DNA of 7,476 bases from Desulfotignum sp. (lineage in GTDB: Bacteria; Desulfobacterota; Desulfobacteria; Desulfobacterales; Desulfobacteraceae). Below are positions 1 to 5,671 of this stretch, piece by piece (position 1 is the first letter of the stretch; every line of letters begins with the position of its first letter). The notes beneath the pieces are model-generated. The model was not told the DNA's origin. It saw only the letters and a program-made list of their open reading frames with translations, and searched no databases. The stretch spans positions 1 to 7,476 of the forward strand of contig JAIPDY010000163.1 of NCBI GenBank assembly GCA_021737445.1. The letters are read 5' to 3'. The position numbers and the translations under genes are program-made.

Positions 1-496
1 TGCAAACAAACCCAAGGGCGTGGTCACCTCCTGCGCCAGAAAACACGGGGACAGAATCATTCTGGATCTGGTGCCCATACCGGACCGGATCTTTCCTGTG
101 GGGCGCCTGGACAAGGATTCCCAGGGCCTGGTGCTGCTCACCAATGACGGAGAGCTGCACAACCGCCTGTCCCATCCCTCCCACAACCATGAAAAAGAAT
201 ACCAGGTCACCACTGCCCATCCAGTAAAAGAGGCTGATCTTAACGCCATGGCCCGGGGCATGATCATTCAGGGGAAAAAAACCAGGAAAGCCAAAGTGGC
301 CCGGATATCGAAAAACAGATTTTCCATTGTGCTCAAGCAGGGAATGAACCGGCAGATTCGTAAAATGGTGGGCAAAACCGGCAACAGCGTCGCCGTGCTG
401 GAGCGGGTGCGCATGGCCAATGTGATTCTGGGAAATCTCGCACCAGGTGCCTGGCGGCACCTGACCTTCGAAGAGATCAAGGGGCTAACCCAGTGA
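1..496 (+). CDS. rluF: RluF-like 23S rRNA pseudouridine synthase, 3' part (5' end outside window)
   Basis: Enzyme of the RsuA/RluB/RluF family, which isomerises a specific uridine of rRNA to pseudouridine in the cytoplasm. The gene enters from the left edge in the frame whose first full codon is at position 2. The visible 164 residues begin ANKPKGVVTSC, matching the family's NKPxGxxT block, so the GTG at 20 is an internal Val codon and not the start. The N-terminal S4 RNA-binding domain expected in the family would lie outside the window. The catalytic block GRLDKDSQGLVLLTNDGEL follows, with the catalytic Asp at codon 110-112. Next come HEKEYQVTT and the C-terminal GMNRQIRKM motif, then a RVRMANVILG...GAWRHLT tail. 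RIFPVGRLDKDSQGL, HEKEY and GxWRxLT resemble RluF (U2604) more than RluB or RsuA. The family call is sure; the target uridine is inference. It ends with TGA at 494-496 and overlaps the convergent trpS by 12 bp. Confidence 0.9.
   Translation, partial: ANKPKGVVTSCARKHGDRIILDLVPIPDRIFPVGRLDKDSQGLVLLTNDGELHNRLSHPSHNHEKEYQVTTAHPVKEADLNAMARGMIIQGKKTRKAKVARISKNRFSIVLKQGMNRQIRKMVGKTGNSVAVLERVRMANVILGNLAPGAWRHLTFEEIKGLTQ
444..463. other. Perfect 8-bp hairpin inside the rluF 3' end
   Basis: CAGGTGCC (444-451) and GGCACCTG (456-463) are exact reverse complements separated by a 4-base loop, TGGC. The hairpin lies in the coding sequence for the AWRHLT segment of the pseudouridine synthase. On the - strand it falls 21 nt beyond the trpS stop codon. 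There is no T-tract on either side, so it is not a canonical intrinsic terminator. It could slow RNA polymerase or protect the trpS 3' end from exonucleases, but this is a guess, and codon constraint may produce it by chance. Confidence 0.35.
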
Positions 497-1504
497 CCGG
501 ATGCCGATGGCGGACCGGATCTTTTTTAAAAACGGCACGGAAAACGCCCGGGCCTTGTGCGCTCCTTTGGCCAGGATCTCTTCAATATCTTTGGGGTTTT
601 TAATCAGCTCATCATACCGCTGCCGGGGCTCGGCTAAAATGGCGTTGATATATTCAAACAGCTCCTGTTTCATCACCCCCCAGGCGATCCCTTCCCGGTA
701 CCGGTCCGCCATGGCACAGGTTTCCGCATTCGTGGCAAAGGCCCGGTAAATGGAAAAAAGCGTGCAGGTGTCCGGGTCTTTGGGGTCGTCAGGTCCCAGA
801 GAATTGGTCTGGATCTTCATGATCATCTTGTGCAGCTTTTTTTTTGTGTCAAACAGCGGGATGAAATTGTTATAGCTCTTGCTCATTTTTCTGCCGTCCA
901 GGCCGGACAGAACCGCGGTGTTGTCATCCACCACCACTTCCGGCAGAACAAACAGGTTTTCATACACATGGTTAAACCTTGCTGCAATATCCCTGGTCAT
1001 CTCCAGGTGCTGGACCTGGTCTTTTCCCACCGGAACTTTTTTTGCATTGAACATGAGAATATCAGCGGCCATGAGTATGGGATATGAGAAAAGCCCCATG
1101 GTGATGGCCTGGTCCGGGTCTTTGTTGCCTGCGGTTTCATTTTCCGTTACCCTTGCCTTGTAGGCATGGGCCCGGTTCATCAGGCCTTTGGCGGTCAGAC
1201 AGGTAAGAATCCAGGTCAACTCCGGGATCTCAGGGATATCTGACTGCCGGTAAAACACGCAGTTCTCATGGTCCAGCCCCAAGGCGATCCAGGCTGCAGC
1301 GATCTCCAGGGTGGACTGCTGGCGTTTTTCCGGGTCATGGTTTTTTATCAGCGAATGGTAGTCTGCCAGAAAATAATATGAGGTCAGGTCTGAATTTTTG
1401 CTGGATGCCACAGCCGGCCGAATAGCCCCCACAAAATTTCCCAGGTGGGGGGTGCCGCTGGTGGTAATGCCGGTTAAAAAGTCTGCATTCTTCATGGGGA
1501 TCAT
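485..1504 (-). CDS. trpS: Tryptophanyl-tRNA synthetase
   Basis: Class Ic aminoacyl-tRNA synthetase that activates tryptophan with ATP and charges tRNA-Trp in the cytoplasm. The protein has 339 residues, a normal full length. The N-terminus reads FLTGITTSGTPHLGNFVGAI, with the HIGH-class ATP signature as TPHLGN (residues 18-23). The Rossmann-fold core contains MGLFSYPILMAADIL (136-150) and VPVGKDQVQHLEMTRDIA (157-174). The KMSKS loop appears as GRKMSKS (204-210). The C-terminus GAHKARAFSVPFLKKIRSAIG is typical of this TrpS type. Start choice: the first ATG (1504-1502) has a GAAAG almost touching it, whereas a second ATG three codons later (1495-1493) lies about 9 nt from that GAAAG and may be the real start. 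The gene follows the nucleotidyltransferase fusion gene on the same strand after 93 bp, so cotranscription is likely. I see no T-box leader and no strong promoter in the gap. The stop, TAG at 487-485, lies inside the convergent rluF-like gene. Confidence 0.97.
   Translation of the reverse strand: MIPMKNADFLTGITTSGTPHLGNFVGAIRPAVASSKNSDLTSYYFLADYHSLIKNHDPEKRQQSTLEIAAAWIALGLDHENCVFYRQSDIPEIPELTWILTCLTAKGLMNRAHAYKARVTENETAGNKDPDQAITMGLFSYPILMAADILMFNAKKVPVGKDQVQHLEMTRDIAARFNHVYENLFVLPEVVVDDNTAVLSGLDGRKMSKSYNNFIPLFDTKKKLHKMIMKIQTNSLGPDDPKDPDTCTLFSIYRAFATNAETCAMADRYREGIAWGVMKQELFEYINAILAEPRQRYDELIKNPKDIEEILAKGAHKARAFSVPFLKKIRSAIGIRSLG
497..527 (+). terminator. Candidate intrinsic terminator for the rluF-like gene, inside the trpS 3' end
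   Basis: Directly after the TGA stop, CCGG (497-500) can pair with CCGG (515-518), and inside it CCG (504-506) with CGG (511-513) around the loop ATGG. Six T residues follow at 522-527, three bases after the stem. The stem is imperfect, with an internal bulge, but GC-rich. Position (right after the stop) and the T-tract fit rho-independent termination of + strand transcription. The same bases encode the C-terminus of TrpS on the other strand, so the resemblance could also be fortuitous. Confidence 0.35.
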
Positions 1505-1597
1505 CTTTCTTTTTTACAAAAAATTTAAACCAAAAAAACTGTTGCAATAAAATGGTATGACCGGGGGAGTATCAGAAAGCCCCGATTTTATCAATGT

Positions 1598-4270
1598 TTA
1601 AATTAATCCATTAGCCCGGGCATATTCCATGGCAAAGGCGATCTCCTTTTTCCGGGTGGCAAGGCCCCCGTTCAGTTTGGCATTGAGAACCGCATTGAAA
1701 ATCCGGGTAAAAGAAGGACCTGGCGCAACCCCGATCCGGATCAGGTCTCTTCCTCTTATCAACGGTTTTACATGCCGGTAATCGGTATAAAAATTGGAAA
1801 CAGCCTTGCGCACCGCCTCATTTTTAGCCAGAGCCATCATGTAGAGAATAAATTCGGTTTTAAAATTGATCAGTGCCCAGTACAGCTGCTGCCGGGAAAG
1901 CGGATGGCTGGATTCAATAAAATTGAGTTGTTTTTCCGCTTTATACCGTTTTTCCAAAAGCAGCTGCCTTTCACCGGGAGGCACCATCAGCCGCTGGCAG
2001 ATCTGCTCACACTCTTTAAAAGAACAACGGTTCAACAGCACCATAAAATAGATGGACCACCTGGGGTATGTTTCATCCACATACAAAAGATCATGCCATG
2101 CCAGGGTCTTGTTTGCGGATTCAAACATCTGATAGGTATAAGAATTGATATCCAGCTGCGGGTGAATCACCTTTTCCAGGCCGTAGGATGCCATGGTATG
2201 GATGGCGGGAATGGGGTTTTCCTCGCTGAATATCTGTTTGAGTTCAGACAGTACCCTAAGTCCGCTTAAATTTTTAAAACAATCCACCTTGATGGCGTTT
2301 TTAATGAGGTTGGAAGTGACCTTGCCGATCTTGAACCCAAACCGGTTGGCAAATTTAATGGCCCTAAATATCCGGGTGGGGTCCTCCACAAAACTTAAAT
2401 TGTGGATCGTGCGGATGGTTTTGTCCTTCAGGTCCCGGCTGGCCCCGAAATAATCGATCATGGTGCCGAATGTTTTTGGGTTCAGGCTCAAAGCCAGGGT
2501 ATTGATGGTGAAATCCCGGCGGGCCAGGTCCCGTTTGATGGAACTTTTTTCCACAATGGGCAGGGCTGCGGGAAAATCATAATATTCCAGCCGGGCAGAG
2601 GCCACATCAACCTTGACATTATTGGGAAATATGATCACGGCGGTGCCGAATTTCTTATGGGTGTTTACCCGGCAGTTCATTTTTTTCCCAAAATGTCTGG
2701 CAAAGGCTATGCCGTCCCCTTCCACAACAATATCGATGTCATCCACCTTTCGTTGCAGCAGCAGATCCCTTACAAACCCACCCACCACATAAAGGTTGAG
2801 ATCCAGCTCATCTCCGGCTGCGCCTATGGATTTGAGCAGGTCCAGGGTAGCGGCATCCAGCCTTTGTTCCATGATATTATGGACCTGGCGTTTTTTGGTG
2901 CCCTGTTTTTTAAAGAGAAGCTGATCTGTGTTCTTGATCGCCTTATCATGGGCAACCAGATAGTTGAGCAGATCTGTGCGGGTGATAACCCCTTTGATCT
3001 CTTTATTGTCTATTACAGGGATAATCCGCTGTTTTTCCTCGATAATCTTGTATTCAATTTCTAAAATGTCTGCATCTGATGTTACAGATGTGGCTTCTGA
3101 GTTCATGTATTCTTCCACAGGCCGGTCCTTGAGTTTGTGAAAAAGTATTTTTTCAACCACCTGGCGGGTAATATACCCTTCATAGGTTTTTTTTTCCTGA
3201 TTCACAACCAGCAGGGTATTGATATTATAGCGGGTCATGATACTGCCGGCCTTTTCACAAAAAGCCCCGGGTTCAATGGTGATGGCAGGAGATGACATCA
3301 AAGACTTTGCCACCTGGATCTGTGTGGTCTCTTTTTTCAGCTGGTCAATGAGCATAAGCTCCACCTGGGGCAGGGTATGGTCATCCACCTTGGCAGATGC
3401 GGCATAGGCATGGCCCCCGCCGCCGAACACCGACAGAATCCGGCCAACATCCACTTCAGGTATCCGGTTCCTGGCAATGATATGGATTTTGTTGCCCATG
3501 AGCACAATGCCAAAATAGATGTCCAGGTTTTCCATGCGCATGATTTTCTGGACAATGGATGCCAGGTCTGTGATATAGGAAGGAGAGGAGATGGCAGATA
3601 TATGGACATCAATGCCGTTGATCCTGTGTACGGTCATTTCATTGAGCAGATCATTGAGCCAGGTGACCTGTTCCGATTTAATTTCCCTGACCACCAGGCT
3701 CACAATGGTATTAAGGCTGGCTCCGCAGGACAGCAGGTATCCTGCCTGGACAAAGTCGGCCTGGGTGGTGGAGGAATAGGTAAACACTCCTGTGTCTTCA
3801 TATATTCCCAGAGCCATGACCGTGGCTTCCTCCGGGGTGGGAACAATATTTTTCTCCTGAAGAATTTCACACAGGATGGTGGTGGTAGCCCCATAAAACC
3901 GGGTGACTTCCATGGTTGCGGTTACATCATCAGGTCCCGGGGGGTGATGGTCATAAACATGGACAGCCAACTGTTTTTTTTCCAGCAGGTGTTTTACCCC
4001 TGTGAGACGGTTTTTCTGGCGGGTATCCACCAGCACCAGGGTATCTGTTCTGGAAAAATCAATGGCCGCCGGGTCTGCCATGTTGAACAGATAGCCCATG
4101 GAGTTGATGAAAAAATTCCGCAGATTTTTTTCCTGGGACCCGGGAAAAATGATCAGCGCATCCTCATAGAGCTTCTGGGCCGCCAGCATGGCGGCAATGG
4201 CATCATAATCTGCATTCACATGGCTGGTGATGATGGTTTTGGCACAGATGCCTTTTTTTTTAGACGGCAC
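1598..4270 (-). CDS. DHH/DHHA1-CBS-CBS-tRNA nucleotidyltransferase (CCA- or A-adding) fusion protein
   Basis: An 890-residue multidomain protein. Residues ~12-165 form a DHH phosphoesterase: HVNADYD (17-23), LVLVDTR (D82), DHH (107-109) and YEDTG (D159) supply the expected metal ligands. A DHHA1 substrate-binding part follows with GGGGHAYAASA (283-293). Two CBS domains lie at about 324-378 and 386-441; this fold commonly binds adenine nucleotides. From about 490 comes a class II nucleotidyltransferase head: VVGGFVRDLLL (495-505), the catalytic DxD at D511/D513, RRDFTIN (584-590) and EDPTRIFRAIKF (629-640). A helical neck and body, with DETYPRW near 732, run to the end. Such proteins are annotated as CCA-adding, A-adding or poly(A) polymerase enzymes in deltaproteobacteria; the nucleotide added cannot be told here. 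The DHH part resembles NrnA-type nanoRNases or cyclic-dinucleotide hydrolases and looks catalytically complete. The start is GTG at 4270-4268, supported by a good ribosome binding site. trpS follows downstream. Confidence 0.93.
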   Translation of the reverse strand: MPSKKKGICAKTIITSHVNADYDAIAAMLAAQKLYEDALIIFPGSQEKNLRNFFINSMGYLFNMADPAAIDFSRTDTLVLVDTRQKNRLTGVKHLLEKKQLAVHVYDHHPPGPDDVTATMEVTRFYGATTTILCEILQEKNIVPTPEEATVMALGIYEDTGVFTYSSTTQADFVQAGYLLSCGASLNTIVSLVVREIKSEQVTWLNDLLNEMTVHRINGIDVHISAISSPSYITDLASIVQKIMRMENLDIYFGIVLMGNKIHIIARNRIPEVDVGRILSVFGGGGHAYAASAKVDDHTLPQVELMLIDQLKKETTQIQVAKSLMSSPAITIEPGAFCEKAGSIMTRYNINTLLVVNQEKKTYEGYITRQVVEKILFHKLKDRPVEEYMNSEATSVTSDADILEIEYKIIEEKQRIIPVIDNKEIKGVITRTDLLNYLVAHDKAIKNTDQLLFKKQGTKKRQVHNIMEQRLDAATLDLLKSIGAAGDELDLNLYVVGGFVRDLLLQRKVDDIDIVVEGDGIAFARHFGKKMNCRVNTHKKFGTAVIIFPNNVKVDVASARLEYYDFPAALPIVEKSSIKRDLARRDFTINTLALSLNPKTFGTMIDYFGASRDLKDKTIRTIHNLSFVEDPTRIFRAIKFANRFGFKIGKVTSNLIKNAIKVDCFKNLSGLRVLSELKQIFSEENPIPAIHTMASYGLEKVIHPQLDINSYTYQMFESANKTLAWHDLLYVDETYPRWSIYFMVLLNRCSFKECEQICQRLMVPPGERQLLLEKRYKAEKQLNFIESSHPLSRQQLYWALINFKTEFILYMMALAKNEAVRKAVSNFYTDYRHVKPLIRGRDLIRIGVAPGPSFTRIFNAVLNAKLNGGLATRKKEIAFAMEYARANGLI

Positions 4271-4277
4271 GTATTAA

Positions 4278-4282
4278 CTCCT
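4278..4282 (-). promoter_or_regulatory. Ribosome binding site fixing the GTG start of the fusion gene
   Basis: Read on the - strand this is AGGAG, within CAGGAG, placed 7 nt before the GTG at 4270-4268. The next codons encode PSKKKG and lead straight into the DHH motif I region. The spacing supports the GTG over any internal ATG. Confidence 0.75.
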
Positions 4283-4299
4283 GTTGAGAGATTGCGTAT

Positions 4300-4328
4300 C
4301 TGTATGTTATATAGACTATCTATGTCAA
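4300..4328 (-). promoter_or_regulatory. Candidate sigma-70 promoter for the fusion gene (and probably trpS)
   Basis: On the - strand a perfect TTGACA (4328-4323) lies about 55 bp before the GTG start. The -10 is less clear. A 17-bp spacer gives ATACAG (4305-4300), a weak match, and better AT-rich candidates (TATATA, TATAAC) stand too close to this -35. An alternative pairs TTGTAA slightly upstream with TATATA at a 17-bp spacer. The element is supported by position and by the consensus -35; the exact -10 is uncertain. Confidence 0.4.
4311..4323. promoter_or_regulatory. Short inverted repeat between the divergent promoters, possible operator
   Basis: ATAGA (4311-4315) and TCTAT (4319-4323) are exact inverted copies around CTA. 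The repeat touches the -35 box of the leftward promoter and lies within its spacer, a usual place for a repressor site. At 5 bp per arm in AT-rich DNA it could easily be chance. Confidence 0.2.
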
Positions 4329-4329
4329 T

Positions 4330-4357
4330 TTTACAAATTCAGGTGTTCTGTTATAAT
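4330..4357 (+). promoter_or_regulatory. Sigma-70 promoter for pilC
   Basis: TTTACA (4330-4335) and a perfect TATAAT (4352-4357) are separated by 16 bp. Transcription would start near 4364, giving a leader of about 56 nt before the pilC ATG. This is the best promoter match in the window. No sigma-54 type GG-N10-GC element was seen before pilC. Confidence 0.6.
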
Positions 4358-4364
4358 GATAATT

Positions 4365-4409
4365 GCCGGTTGTTGTGATCCGGCCCGGGCCTTTAACCAT
4401 AACATGTTA
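4365..4409 (+). other. Structured 5' leader of pilC: hairpin plus two palindromes
   Basis: GCCGG (4365-4369) pairs with CCGGC (4380-4384) around a 10-nt loop, right at the predicted transcript start. It overlaps a perfect 10-bp palindrome, GGCCCGGGCC (4382-4391). A second perfect 10-bp palindrome, TAACATGTTA (4400-4409), abuts the Shine-Dalgarno sequence AAGGAA. The arrangement could stabilise the mRNA 5' end, provide a protein-binding site or affect ribosome access. Symmetry is seen directly; any function is inference. Confidence 0.35.
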
Positions 4410-4419
4410 AGGAAATTAT

Positions 4420-5631
4420 ATGCCGGTTGTCTATCAATGGAAAGGTAAAAATCCCAGGGGCAGGGTTGTAAAGGGCGAGATGGAGGCAGAAACCTCTGAA
4501 CATGTCCGAAACACCCTTTTGAGAAGAAAAATAACCCCTGGCAGGATTAAAAAAAAGCCCAAGGACCTGTTTGAAAATATCGGTTTTCTTCAGCCCAAGG
4601 TAAAGGAAAGCGATGTCATCATTTTTGCCAGGCAGTTTTCCACCATGATCGACGCCGGCCTGCCGCTGCTGCAATGTCTGGAAATCCTCCAGGCCCAGCA
4701 GGAAAATCCGACATTTAAAAGACATTTAAAAAAAATCAAGGAATCGGTGGAATCCGGAGAAACCTTTGCCGATGCCTTAAAAAAATTTCCAGATGATTTC
4801 AACGAGTTGTTTGTGAACATGATCGCGGCAGGGGAGGCCGGCGGTATTCTTGATGTGATCTTAAGCCGGCTGTCTGCTTATATGGAAAAAATGGCAAAGC
4901 TCAAAAAACAGGTCAAAGGTGCCATGACCTATCCCATTATCACCATTATCGTGGCCATTATCGTGGTGGGCATCATTCTGGTATTTGTGATACCTGTGTT
5001 TGAGGAGATGTTTGCCAGCATGGGGTCTGCCCTGCCGGGTCCCACTCTGATGGTGGTGGGATTGAGCAATTTTGTGATTGCCAATATCGGGTATATTCTC
5101 GGCGCAATCATAGGCACCCTTTTTTTGATAAGGCGGTTCTACAAGACCAAAAAAGGCAGAATCCTGATGGATGATCTGTTTTTGAGGCTGCCGGTCGTGG
5201 GCCTTTTGATCCGGAAGGTGGCGGTGGCCAAATTCACACGGACCACCAGCACCATGATCTCTTCGGGTGTGTCTATCCTGGAGGCCCTGGATATCGTGGG
5301 CAGAACCGCAGGAAATAAAATCGTGGAATTTGCCGTTACCGATGTTAAAACCGGGATCTCTGAAGGCCGGTCCATGGCCGATCCCCTCCTGGAAAGCGGG
5401 GTGTTTCCCTCCATGGTCTGCTCCATGATTTCCGTGGGTGAATCCACAGGTGCCCTGGATATCATGCTGGAAAAAATAGCGGATTTCTATGATGAAGAGG
5501 TGGATCAGGCGGTTAAGAACCTCACAGACATGATTGAACCCTTTATGCTGGTTTTTCTGGGGGTGGTGGTGGGCGGCCTGGTCATTGCCATGTATCTTCC
5601 AATTTTTTCCATGGCAGGCGGCATTGGATAA
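4420..5631 (+). CDS. pilC: Type IV pilus inner-membrane platform protein PilC (GspF family)
   Basis: PilC is the polytopic inner-membrane platform of the type IV pilus, through which the cytoplasmic assembly and retraction ATPases (PilB, PilT) act on pilin subunits. The 403 residues match the usual length. The N-terminal cytoplasmic part, YQWKGKNPRGRVVKGEMEA to ITPGRIKKKPKDLF (5-51), is PilC-like rather than GspF-like. Two T2SSF repeats follow. Repeat one runs from FARQFSTMIDAGLPLLQCLEIL (69-90) through MIAAGEAGGILD to the first TM (about 169-193). Repeat two runs from FTRTTSTMISSGVSILEALDIV (272-293) through MISVGESTGALD to a C-terminal TM (about 372-395). A further TM lies at about 215-238. 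The ATG at 4420 is preceded by AAGGAA at good spacing. It is the first gene after its own promoter, and pilB and pilT are not in the window. The kinase gene starts 40 bp downstream. Confidence 0.96.
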   Translation: MPVVYQWKGKNPRGRVVKGEMEAETSEHVRNTLLRRKITPGRIKKKPKDLFENIGFLQPKVKESDVIIFARQFSTMIDAGLPLLQCLEILQAQQENPTFKRHLKKIKESVESGETFADALKKFPDDFNELFVNMIAAGEAGGILDVILSRLSAYMEKMAKLKKQVKGAMTYPIITIIVAIIVVGIILVFVIPVFEEMFASMGSALPGPTLMVVGLSNFVIANIGYILGAIIGTLFLIRRFYKTKKGRILMDDLFLRLPVVGLLIRKVAVAKFTRTTSTMISSGVSILEALDIVGRTAGNKIVEFAVTDVKTGISEGRSMADPLLESGVFPSMVCSMISVGESTGALDIMLEKIADFYDEEVDQAVKNLTDMIEPFMLVFLGVVVGGLVIAMYLPIFSMAGGIG

Positions 5632-5671
5632 CCTGGCAGCAGCATCTGAACCGTTTCAGGATCAATCTGAT

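Noticed and set aside
20..22. GTG at 20 as the start of the pseudouridine synthase
   Set aside because: The frame is open to the left edge and encodes the conserved NKPKG block just before this codon, so the gene begins outside the window.
1562..1584. CGGGG...CCCCG inverted repeat in the fusion gene-trpS gap, considered as a terminator or attenuator
   Set aside because: Only 5 bp per arm with a 13-base loop, and no T-tract close behind it on the - strand; it may be a minor structure but does not support a terminator.
1505..1597. T-box or tryptophan-responsive leader before trpS
   Set aside because: The gap is only 93 bp, with no T-box consensus, no Trp-rich leader peptide and no convincing promoter.
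2402..3064. Open frame on the + strand (220 codons) opposite the nucleotidyltransferase region
   Set aside because: No motif or start signal, and the opposite strand carries clear catalytic motifs; shadow frame.
3377..4378. Long open frame on the + strand (333 codons) antisense to the fusion gene
   Set aside because: It lies wholly opposite the DHH/CBS coding region, has a biased His/Gly/Gln composition, no recognisable domain and no ribosome binding site; it is a shadow of the real gene.
5534..5671. Longer N-terminus for the PilS-like kinase starting at ATG 5534
   Set aside because: It would overlap the pilC end by almost 100 bp, and its extra residues are the out-of-frame reading of the PilC C-terminal TM codons; ATG 5672 fits the first TM and has an AGGA upstream.
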